6,662 nt of DNA from an uncultured Candidatus Altimarinota bacterium (GCA_937920005.1 CALETF010000109.1:1-6662); one strand, 5' to 3'; shown: positions 1-6,191, numbered from the stretch's first letter. Made by a program: numbers and translations. Notes: generated by a model not told the origin, from the sequence alone.

Positions 1-109
1 CAAACTCAGTACTGGCCTCGAAATCAAAGTCCCTCTCTTTATTGGACAAGGTGAAAAAGTCCGTGTTGATAGCCGTACCTACGAATATCTCGGACGAGCT
101 TCATCATAA
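1..109 (+). CDS. efp: Elongation factor P, C-terminal fragment (5' end outside window)
   Basis: EF-P binds the ribosome between the P and E sites and relieves stalling at polyproline stretches. Only the last 35 residues are present, in the frame starting at base 2 and ending with TAA at 107-109. They match the end of EF-P domain [14 protein letters not shown], then G-x-K-V-x-V-D-x-R-T-x-E-Y-L-G-R-A, where the V-D-x-R-T-x-E-Y block is the family hallmark. No UGA codon falls in this piece. A terminator hairpin begins 18 bases after the stop, so this is the last gene of its transcript. The fragment is short, but the motif is distinctive; the lysine-modification loop of domain I lies outside the window. 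Confidence 0.87.
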   Translation, partial: KLSTGLEIKVPLFIGQGEKVRVDSRTYEYLGRASS

Positions 110-127
110 TTGTATCTTCTATATTAT

Positions 128-155
128 AACCCTCTGCAAGGAGGGTTTTATTTTA
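128..155 (+). terminator. Rho-independent terminator after efp
   Basis: A perfect 7-bp stem pairs AACCCTC (128-134) with GAGGGTT (141-147) around the 6-base loop TGCAAG. It is followed by TTTATTTT on the plus strand. It ends the EF-P transcript. The TAA stop of the convergent minus-strand gene (148-150) sits at the foot of the hairpin, so the two genes meet here. On the minus strand the trailing sequence is TTATAATA, a poor U-tract, so function in that direction is doubtful. Confidence 0.8.
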
Positions 156-555
156 CAAAAAATGTAATTGGCTTGAGAAAAAACGCTATAAAGGAGAGAA
201 TATTGAGATAGAGACTGAACGTCATAAAACCAACTCATGCTGCTATCCAGAGTGCTATATTGTGTTCGAAGAGTTGTTCTATCGGATCTCGTGTTCCAGA
301 GGGTGTCGGTGTTGATATTTCTTCTTTTGCGCTCTCTTCTGCTATTTCTACACCAAATACTCGTGCGATTTCTTTGTATGCATCGGTAATAGTATTCATT
401 GTATTACCTGATTTTTGTACAACAGTTCGTTGAATTGCTTTGCTCTGAAGATATACCTTTTGTATATCAACTACAAAAGATTGTACTGGAGAGTAAACGA
501 GGACACTTACCCAGACTGAGAGGACAAGTCCTACAAGGAAAATAATGAGCTTCAT
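148..555 (-). CDS. Small two-membrane-span protein of unknown function, downstream of a prepilin gene
   Basis: I do not recognise a family. With UGA read as Gly at 235-237 (residue 107), the protein has 135 residues and ends at TAA 148-150; under the standard code it would stop at 106 and lose its second membrane segment. An N-terminal hydrophobic stretch (about residues 3-22) is either a signal anchor or an uncleaved signal. A polar, partly charged middle of about 75 residues includes a helical glutamate/lysine-rich part and the P-T-P-S-G-T stretch. A second hydrophobic segment lies at about 100-125. The ATG is five bases after the prepilin stop, with no Shine-Dalgarno, which suggests co-transcription and perhaps translational coupling. 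A role as a pilus assembly accessory is only a guess from position. Confidence 0.75.
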
Positions 556-560
556 AAAGG

Positions 561-1202
561 TTAATTACAGGTTATTTGCCAATCACCGTTGGAGTCTTTT
601 CATTTCCCATCGATTTCATACGTGAGTCCTGTCCGTTTGTCTATATGTATTTCATGCGAAGTGTTGATATGTGTCAGGAGGAGGACTAGATGGCTCGGTG
701 GGCTAATCGTCCCTGAGCTTTTGAACTGTATGTTTTCGTTGATGAATTCTATTTGTACGTCGTCTATCTCGAGAGGTATATTCGTCGTTGGGCATCCATA
801 CACGTATGTTTCGAGTCATGGAAGTGTCCATGTTTTTGTTTTCTTTGTGCTTGGATCGTAATTTGTTTCTTCACTTTCTGCGAGATTTGCTTGAGAGCTT
901 ACTTCGATACTATTCTCATTTTTGAGCGATATTTCAGTCATTCTTTTTCGGACTATTTTCCCATCTTCTGTTTTTCAGAGCAAAGCATTTATTTTTTCTT
1001 CATCAATTGTTGCTACTATTTTTACTGCGATTTCCTCTACCTTACTCCTTTCTCTGTTTCTAAAAAGTCCACCAATATTCCCCAGCTGAGAGAGCATAAG
1101 TATGATTACAATGACTATCATAATTTCTACAAGGGTGAAACCGCTTGTTCTTCACTTTTTTGCTTGCTCAAAACATGTTTTTGGCGTATTCTTAGCGTAC
1201 AT
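561..1202 (-). CDS. Type IV prepilin-like protein (pseudopilin) with class III signal peptide
   Basis: This is a 213-residue protein when UGA is read as Gly at residues 17, 76, 129 and 201 (1152-1154, 975-977, 816-818, 600-602). The leader of 21 residues is long and basic (lysines, Arg18) and ends in Gly21. It is followed by F-T-L-V-E and a hydrophobic helix of I, V, L and M residues to about residue 40. This is the prepilin peptidase site G|F-T-L-V-E with Glu at mature position 5. The helix would anchor the subunit in the membrane and pack in the pilus core. The globular part is acidic/lysine-rich and ends with two cysteines (137 and 212, in W-Q-I-T-C-N) that could form the C-terminal disulfide loop typical of pilins. 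ATG at 1202 is the only in-frame start after an upstream TAA. Whether it is a major or minor subunit cannot be told. A two-span protein gene follows after five bases. Confidence 0.9.
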
Positions 1203-1209
1203 TCATAAA
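1181..1209 (+). promoter_or_regulatory. Candidate promoter for the LPxTG surface-protein gene
   Basis: TTGGCG (1181-1186) and CATAAA (1204-1209) are each 4/6 matches to the -35 and -10 consensus, with a 17-base spacer. Initiation would fall at or next to the ATG at 1217, giving a leaderless message. The start-to-start gap with the divergent prepilin gene is only 14 bases, so the -35 must lie inside prepilin coding sequence. The match is weak and AT-rich DNA gives many such hits. Confidence 0.22.
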
Positions 1210-1216
1210 AATTACT

Positions 1217-2071
1217 ATGTACAGAGTATACATTCTCCTCCTTCTGGCAATAGGTTTCTCTGCCTTTGCAGTTGATTCTTCTCAGAGTATCCTTCAAGCA
1301 AAGAAAATTGTAGATACTTCTATGACTCTCAGTTGGACTGCTATTCCAGAAGCTGCCAAATATAAGGTGTTTTATGACGAAACAGATTTGCTTGATCCTG
1401 TATCACCTAATCCGCTTTTGGATACGGATTTTATTGCAAAAAATGAAGGAGACATCGTCAAGCTCACGCCTCTTACAGAATATACTATCGTTGTTCACGG
1501 ATATAATGCCGCATGACAGGATATTGGTAAGACTATTCCTCTTCATGCAAAAACTGCGAGCGTGCCTCCCCAGATGAACATATCACGAGACCCGGTTGCG
1601 ACAAAAGAAAACACTATTGAGCTCGCTTTCACTCGTCCAATTGATGTGAAAAAGGCTCAAATGAGTCTCAAAAACACTAAAAATAAAAAAGCTATTGTTA
1701 TACAAGAAATCTCATCTTCGCCAGAAGATCTCCGTATTGTTCTCGTAACGGTTAAAAATAAAATGGAACTTGCTGTTCCCTATGAATTGACTCTCAAAAA
1801 AGTTGTTTCTCTCGATGGTGCTGAGCTTCCTCCAGAGAATAGGGTTCCTCTGAAGGTTGTTTATAATGGAGAATTACCGTCTCTCGGGGGTGACATTGGT
1901 GGAGTTGTGCCACCTCCAGCTATCGTTGATGTAGAACCAGAAAAACCATTTACAGAACCTGTTGCTATTGATAAACTCCCGCAAACTGGTCCGGGGCAAC
2001 TACTATTTCTGGCACTTTTGTCTGCGTTTATTGTTTTTGTGTTTCAAAAAAAGCTCTCAAAGAGAGCTTAG
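1217..2071 (+). CDS. Exported FN3/Ig-like surface protein with LPxTG cell-wall sorting signal
   Basis: The protein has 284 residues once UGA at 1514-1516 is read as Gly100. In order: a signal peptide (1-18, leucine-rich core, cleavage after A-F-A); a fibronectin type III domain (about 25-113) with Trp40, Tyr49, L-T-P-L-T-E-Y at 83-89 and N-A-A-G at 97-100, whose conserved glycine is the UGA codon; a second beta-rich, Ig-like domain (about 118-217) resembling bacterial Big/SbsA-type modules, family uncertain; a Pro/Gly/Glu linker (219-253); L-P-Q-T-G at 254-258; a hydrophobic span (about 261-276); and a basic tail K-K-L-S-K-R. The last three parts form a complete sortase substrate signal, so the protein is probably exported by Sec and covalently attached or membrane-held with its domains outward. 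No sortase gene is in the window. The ATG at 1217 is the first possible start after an in-frame TAG. A role in adhesion is inferred. Confidence 0.9.
1225..1230 (-). promoter_or_regulatory. Candidate -10 element for the prepilin gene
   Basis: On the minus strand TATACT (5/6 to TATAAT) lies 22 bases before the ATG at 1202, so initiation near 1218 would give a leader of about 15 bases. It is embedded in the signal-peptide codons of the divergent LPxTG gene. No convincing -35 is present at 16-18 bases. The call rests on one hexamer. Confidence 0.22.
2046..2069 (-). terminator. Rho-independent terminator of rplA, inside the end of the LPxTG gene
   Basis: AAGCTCTC (2051-2058) and GAGAGCTT (2062-2069) form a perfect 8-bp stem with a 3-base loop. 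Read on the minus strand the stem runs into seven T residues (complement of the A run 2046-2052), a strong intrinsic terminator 21 bases after the rplA stop. The same bases encode the basic K-K-L-S-K-R tail and first stop-codon base of the plus-strand gene. On the plus strand the tail is only AGTTTGTT, so termination in that direction would be weaker. Confidence 0.75.
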
Positions 2072-2089
2072 TTTGTTGAAAAGTTTCAA

Positions 2090-2779
2090 TTAGACTTTTA
2101 CTGGGATAGAAGGACCCATAGCAGTACATACGTAAACAGCTTCAATAAATGTTACTGTTGACTTGAGTCCTGTTGGACGAGCTTCTTTGAGGTGTTGAAT
2201 GAAGTTTTCGAGATTCTCAGTGAGCTTTTTTGAGCCAAAAGAGAGCTTTCCGAAAACACCGTGGATATCACCTTGTTTGTCGTTTTTTACTTCGAATTTA
2301 CCACCTTTGAGTTCTTTTAAGATACTTGTGAGGTCATCGCCAACTGTTCCTGATTTAGGATTTGGCATGAGTCCTTTTGGACCGAGAACTTTTGCGATTT
2401 TACCCATCTTGCGCATCATGGCAGGAGTAGCAATAGCGATGTCAAAATTGAGAGGGATAGAACCACTTTCGATACCTGTGATGAGATCATCACCACCTGC
2501 AACAAGTGCTCCACCTGAAATAAGAGATTTTTCATCACCAGCATCAGTAAAGGCAGCGATTTTAATAGCTTTACCAGTACCGTGGGGAAGTGTCATACCC
2601 ATACGGATCATCTGATCTGCTTTTGTAGGGTCGATACCGAGTCGGAAATGAATCTCGACTGTAGGGTCGAATTTCACGTAATTTGTCTTCTCGAGAAGAG
2701 CAATTGCTTCCTCTACTGAGTAAGTCTTACCAGCTTCAATAAACTTGAGCGCTGCGTTGTATTTTTTGCCTCGTGGCAT
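2090..2779 (-). CDS. rplA: 50S ribosomal protein L1
   Basis: L1 binds 23S rRNA at the L1 stalk near the E site, helps release deacylated tRNA, and in many bacteria represses its own mRNA. The 229 residues match the usual family length. Visible features are the M-P-R-G-K-K-Y start, L-P-H-G-T-G-K at 64-70, the L1 signature G-P-K-G-L-M-P-N-P-K at 133-142 followed by S-G-T-V, and the C-terminal T-A-M-G-P-S-I-P-V-K-V. The gene contains no UGA; its roughly 26 glycines all use GGN codons, unlike several neighbours. The rplK (L11) gene that commonly precedes rplA is not adjacent; a divergent ferredoxin gene lies there instead, so rplA is at the head of its own transcript. No Shine-Dalgarno precedes the ATG; the 20 bases upstream are nearly all T, with a few A and C. 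Confidence 0.98.
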   Translation of the reverse strand: MPRGKKYNAALKFIEAGKTYSVEEAIALLEKTNYVKFDPTVEIHFRLGIDPTKADQMIRMGMTLPHGTGKAIKIAAFTDAGDEKSLISGGALVAGGDDLITGIESGSIPLNFDIAIATPAMMRKMGKIAKVLGPKGLMPNPKSGTVGDDLTSILKELKGGKFEVKNDKQGDIHGVFGKLSFGSKKLTENLENFIQHLKEARPTGLKSTVTFIEAVYVCTAMGPSIPVKV

Positions 2780-2840
2780 AAAAAGAAAAATAAAGAAATA
2801 TTGGTGCGAGCGTCTCTATTCCGAGACTCCCAACGGCGAC

Positions 2841-2846
2841 ATAATA
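2841..2846 (-). promoter_or_regulatory. Candidate -10 element for rplA
   Basis: On the minus strand TATTAT (5/6 to TATAAT) lies in the 111-base rplA-ferredoxin divergent region, with a poor -35 (TTGCAT, 2862-2867) 15 bases upstream. Initiation near 2834 would give a leader of about 55 bases. That leader contains a small hairpin, GTCTC/GAGAC (2812-2827 on this strand), which could be either an L1 autoregulatory site or chance. Confidence 0.25.
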
Positions 2847-2875
2847 CAAAAATATTGCGAAATGCAAGAAATTTA

Positions 2876-2881
2876 TATGAT
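2876..2881 (+). promoter_or_regulatory. Candidate -10 element for the ferredoxin gene
   Basis: TATGAT is a 5/6 match to TATAAT and ends nine bases before the ATG at 2891, so transcription would start one to three bases from the start codon. A weak -35 (TTGCGA, 2855-2860) is 15 bases upstream. No Shine-Dalgarno is present, which fits a leaderless or near-leaderless message. Confidence 0.3.
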
Positions 2882-2890
2882 AAAACCCAT

Positions 2891-3196
2891 ATGATTACTA
2901 TCAAACTCAAGGATCCTTCAGGAAATTGGCATACTTTTACTGGTGATTCGAAATCATCGATTACAGAACAGTGTGAAAAACATGGTATCGATTCGCCATT
3001 TGCGTGTCGTGCTGGTGCTTGTACCACTTGTGCATGCCGTGTAAAATCAGGAGCAGAACATCTCGTACAAAATCGATTCTGAGAAAAACTCATAGAAACT
3101 GATGATGACCAGTTTCTTGCTTGTATTGGTGGTCTCCACGAAGGGCATGTTGCTTCTTCGGAAAACTACGAAGTCGTCCTCGACTACACAGAATAA
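2891..3196 (+). CDS. Plant-type 2Fe-2S ferredoxin
   Basis: A small electron carrier of 101 residues with a beta-grasp fold. The cluster ligands are Cys39, Cys44, Cys47 and Cys78, in the pattern C-x4-C-x2-C-x30-C, with the R-A-G-A-C-T-T-C loop typical of the family and I-G-G after the last cysteine. UGA at 3080-3082 is read as Gly64; stopping there would remove Cys78, and the continuation L-I-E-T-D-D-D-Q-F-L-A-C is standard ferredoxin sequence. ATG 2891 is chosen because the fold begins at once (M-I-T-I-K-L); a TTG-started upstream extension to 2801 adds only basic, non-conserved residues and overlaps the promoter region. Its redox partner is not in the window. The gene converges on the pilin-like gene with two bases between their stop codons. 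Confidence 0.95.
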
Positions 3197-3198
3197 TA

Positions 3199-3660
3199 CT
3201 ACGTAAAGAAAAACGGTGCGATTGTTTTTAGAATCCACGGAATCAGAGCAAGAGCTATGAGACCTATAAGGATATCTATGATTTTGCTTTTTGCCTTGCT
3301 CTTTATCTCTTCTCCGACGCCACCACTAATACCAGAGATAGATATGCCGATACCAAGTACTACCATCAAGAGTACTCCTGCCACGAGACTGATAAAGAAG
3401 ATATATTTGTAGATACTTGAAATAAAATCTATAAAACCAGTTGATGCAGAAATGGTACATTTATACCGTGCTGTTTGACTCGTATTTCCAAAAAGTTCAC
3501 CAAATGATCCCTGTTCACCAGCGACTCCACTTGGTTCGCTTGTGTACGTCGTGATACTGAGATTGGTTCCGAGGGATCCATCAAGACTGTCTTCTTGATA
3601 AGCGTATACACTCATTGAGAGTGATAAACAGGTGAGAAGTAAGAGGATATATTTTTTCAT
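3199..3660 (-). CDS. T4SS-pilin-like (VirB2/TrbC-type) membrane protein with signal peptide
   Basis: A 153-residue protein with a signal peptide (1-20, cleavage after V-Y-A), a Ser/Thr/Gly-rich exported stretch with one cysteine (Cys68), and two hydrophobic helices (about 86-110 and 127-147) joined by a short charged loop, G-E-E-I-K-S-K-A-K-S-K (116-126). Two helices around a small charged loop is the plan of VirB2-like pilins, and the loop resembles the T4SS_pilin family common in CPR genomes. It has no UGA codon and stops with TAG. It is the last gene of the operon behind the STAS-PilT gene, one base after the stop of the triple-unit protein, which carries three related units. The family call is by pattern and could be wrong in detail; the two-helix topology is clear. 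Confidence 0.8.
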   Translation of the reverse strand: MKKYILLLLTCLSLSMSVYAYQEDSLDGSLGTNLSITTYTSEPSGVAGEQGSFGELFGNTSQTARYKCTISASTGFIDFISSIYKYIFFISLVAGVLLMVVLGIGISISGISGGVGEEIKSKAKSKIIDILIGLIALALIPWILKTIAPFFFT

Positions 3661-3661
3661 A

Positions 3662-4639
3662 TTAGAGGAGGTTAAGTCCTACGATTTCAACGAGGAATGT
3701 ATATGATAGAATCAAGAGTATGGTAGCAAAGAATGTGTAGAGCAGGATTTTTTTCCCTCGATCAGCTCTCTCTTCGTCACCAGCCGCTGTAATATAAAAG
3801 TATGATCCTATGATAATATATATTATGGCAATTGGCCCAGCTATGAAGAGGAAGAAGTTTGCTACTGTGACAAGTATTTTCATAATACCAGTCGCATTGA
3901 GACTACCGCCAAAGAATATAGCCCGATAGATTGATTCTATGAAACCGATAACCACAAGCGCAATAGTTCCATACACCAAGCGCATTTTGGCTGATTGAGC
4001 CGTGTGTTCATTATCTCCTCTGAAAAGCATAGTAAATCACCCCCACGTAAACATCACGACAGCTGTTGCAATCATGATCATTTCCAAAAATTTCACGATA
4101 GCAATGACGCTTCCGTTTCACCAGAAATTCTGAGGACAGAAAAAATAATTACATGAGCTCAAAGCTGACTCGTTGAAGTCTCCACCAGGATCACGAGATG
4201 ATACGGAGCTGACTTTGCGACCAAAGTCATCATCGAGATAGCTGCTTCCTGTGATGATAGTATAGACGAGTTCTGCTATATTGATGAGGAATAAACCTAC
4301 GACGATAAGGAGAATTCTGTACCGACCATCAGCTTGTTTTTCTTCGTTCCCCATACTACTCACCCATAGAAAACCGACGTAGAGCATAGCGAGAAGTGCT
4401 ATTCCATTGAGAATAATTCTCGCAGCATCAATCAGATCAATGGCAATATTTCGTACAACGGTTACGAAGTCTCCAGTTCCAGGTCTGAATATCGAATTAT
4501 TGGAGAGGTCACGTGTACTACTCGTACCATTTCAGATTCCTGTTACCCCTGCTGCCCACGACCAATCAGTTGTCAGGAGAAACGCACACAGAATGAGATG
4601 CGGGAGAAATCGGTGTATGTTGTTAAAGAAATATCGCAT
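3662..4639 (-). CDS. Polytopic membrane protein with three tandem T4SS-pilin-like two-helix units
   Basis: A 325-residue protein formed by reading UGA as Gly at residues 36, 174 and 201 (4532-4534, 4118-4120, 4037-4039); the standard code would split it into pieces. It has a signal peptide (1 to about 29, basic/polar start then leucine-rich core, cleavage near W-A-A). Three units then repeat one plan: hydrophobic helix, G-x7-9-G, an acidic/Asn motif with basic residues, hydrophobic helix, final Gly. The loop motifs are G-N-E-E-K (97-101), G-D-N-E-H (208-212) and G-D-E-E-R (287-291). A loop between units 1 and 2 has two cysteines (about 163 and 168) and acidic patches. Unit 3, with I-T-A-A-G-D-E-E-R-A, is the closest to T4SS_pilin. 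ATG 4639 lies one base after the STAS-PilT stop. Its function is unknown; it may be a membrane platform or polymerising subunit. Confidence 0.82.
3677..4459 (-). repeat. Three tandem protein-level repeats of a two-helix pilin-like unit
   Basis: Unit 1 covers residues 61-131 (4247-4459), unit 2 residues 178-244 (3908-4108) and unit 3 residues 252-321 (3677-3886). The distance from the loop glycine to the closing glycine is 34, 36 and 34 residues. The similarity is in pattern (helix, G, [ND]-[DEN]-E, basic residues, helix) and is not obvious in DNA, so the duplications are old or the units were recruited separately. A fourth unit is in the next gene. Confidence 0.65.
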
Positions 4640-4640
4640 A

Positions 4641-6155
4641 CTAGATATCTTGATTAGTGAAGAATCATGCATAGTCATCACGATGTATGATACCTTTTTG
4701 TTCAAGTTCTTGAGCGTAGACGTACATAGGTATCATGCCTTCTGATCGACCCATTTGGATGGCATTATTGACTTGAGCGAGATCGCCTGAGCGTATCAGA
4801 TTTTTTATACCACTATTGACGAGCATAAGCTCGAAAAGAGCGATTCGTTTATTGCTTCCATCTCTTCGTGGGACGAGACGTTGAGAGAGTACACCGAGTA
4901 TGCTATCTGCGAGACGGGTAAAGATTTGTCTCTGCTGATCTGGACTAAAGAATTGTACGATACGACTGATGGTTTGGACACTTCCTGATGTATGGAGTGT
5001 TGAGAAAACGAGGTGACCTGTTTCGGCGAGATTGAGCGCTGCTTCGACTGTATCTGTATCACGCATTTCTCCGACCATCACGACGTCTGGGTCTTCTCGC
5101 ATGGCTGCACGAATAGCCGCAACAAAAGAATTGGTATCTCGGCCAACTTCTCGCTGAGAAAAGACTGATTTTTTGTCGCTAAAGAGGAATTCTATTGGGT
5201 CTTCGATGGTGATGATATTTTCACCGCGAGTTCGATTGATTTCTTCGAGCATGGCAACGAGTGTGGTTGATTTACCAGAACCAGTTGGACCTGTGACGAG
5301 CACGAGACCCTGTTTTGCTGTCAGAAAACGATCAATTGCATCAGGGAGTCCGAGATCTTTTATACTTTTTGCATTTTGTTCGATACGTCGAAATGTGAAA
5401 TTGAGATTTTCGAGTGACCATGCACCGTTGACACGAAATGATACTTTGTCTGTTTCTGTGATATATCCAAAGTCTGCATCATGAGATTTATCGAGTTTTT
5501 CCATAATATCAGGATGTTTCTCAAGTATTTTTTTCTTGATTTGATCCATGTGTTCTCGTGTGAGAGCTGGTTCATGCTCTATTTTGAGAAGGACTCATTC
5601 AATACGGAATGCCATGGGCTTACCAGCTGAAATATGAACGTCTGATGCCTTGGTTTCAATCGCGTATTTGAGGATATTTTCGATACTTATTTGAGTTTTT
5701 GCTTCATCTTCGAAAAATTTCCATGTTTTTGGATCTACTTTTTGTCCTTCTGTTGCATGAGAAATTTCTTGTTTCTGTTTTTGTTCACGAACAAAATCTA
5801 TGACGTGAGGGAAGTGTTCTCGGGCATACGCCTTGGCTTCATCAAGGGAAGTGACCATATGCGCTGATTGTTTGATGCCAGTTATTTCGAGTACATCACC
5901 CATTTTCCCTGGTATGATGATAGTTGTGCCACCATTCGTTTGGAGATATTTCGCTATTTCGAGTGCACCCGTGATAAAGGCTGTTTTGATACCTTCTACA
6001 CGGGAGAGATCGAAGACAACAACTTGTGGCGCTTCTTTTGCATACTTCAGAATACTTCCAAAAATTGGAGGAGAGGTTTTCTCATCGAGAGTGCCCACAC
6101 ACATGAGCACGAGTAGACCGTCTTGGTGTGCTATACTGTTTTGATTGATTTCCAT
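4641..6155 (-). CDS. pilT: PilT-family pilus retraction ATPase with N-terminal STAS domain
   Basis: PilT is the hexameric cytoplasmic ATPase that powers type IV pilus retraction. The 504 residues exceed the usual ~340-370 because a STAS domain (about 10-113, anti-sigma-antagonist fold) precedes it. A charged linker (about 118-157) follows, then the PilT N-domain with A-S-D-V-H-I-S-A-G (170-178). Next come Walker A G-P-T-G-S-G-K-S-T (289-297), the Asp box I-E-D-P-I-E, Walker B with D-P-D-V-V-M-V-G-E (355-363), the His box T-L-H-T (386-389) and the PilT-type N-L-I-R-S-G-D near 452-458. UGA gives Gly187 at the conserved glycine of F-R-I-E-G, and Gly497 near the end. In the STAS domain the usual D-S-S-G phosphosite region is F-I-T-G (60-63), so Thr62 may replace the serine. 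ATG 6155 is preferred over GTG 6200 because the STAS fold starts just after it. It leads a three-gene operon. Confidence 0.95.
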
Positions 6156-6161
6156 ACCATC

Positions 6162-6191
6162 AGCATAGCATATTTCAGACACCTTTTCCAA
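6162..6191 (-). promoter_or_regulatory. Candidate promoter of the STAS-PilT operon
   Basis: On the minus strand TTGGAA (6186-6191) and TATGCT (6162-6167) are each 4/6 matches with an 18-base spacer; the -10 ends six bases before the ATG at 6155, so the message would be leaderless. It lies in the 84-base gap after secA, which also shows no clear terminator, so read-through from secA is an alternative source of transcription. Confidence 0.2.

Noticed and set aside
753..1208. A 151-codon plus-strand reading frame rich in Phe, Cys and Tyr.
   Set aside because: It is the antisense of the prepilin gene; its composition is that of a shadow frame and it has no motif.
1192..1233. A 13-codon minus-strand upstream frame (ATG 1231-1233, TAA 1192-1194) with a good GGAGGAG before it, overlapping the prepilin start; a possible leader peptide.
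   Set aside because: The AGGAGG arises from leucine codons CTC CTC CTT of the opposite signal peptide, other genes here do not use SD sites, and the likely -10 for the prepilin lies inside it.
2801..2890. An N-terminal extension of the ferredoxin from a TTG at 2801.
   Set aside because: The ferredoxin fold starts at ATG 2891; the extension is unconserved and basic, and it overlaps the probable promoter and the rplA leader.
4407..4745. A 112-codon plus-strand frame opposite the STAS-PilT/tri-pilin junction.
   Set aside because: It is antisense to two well-supported genes and shows no family motif.
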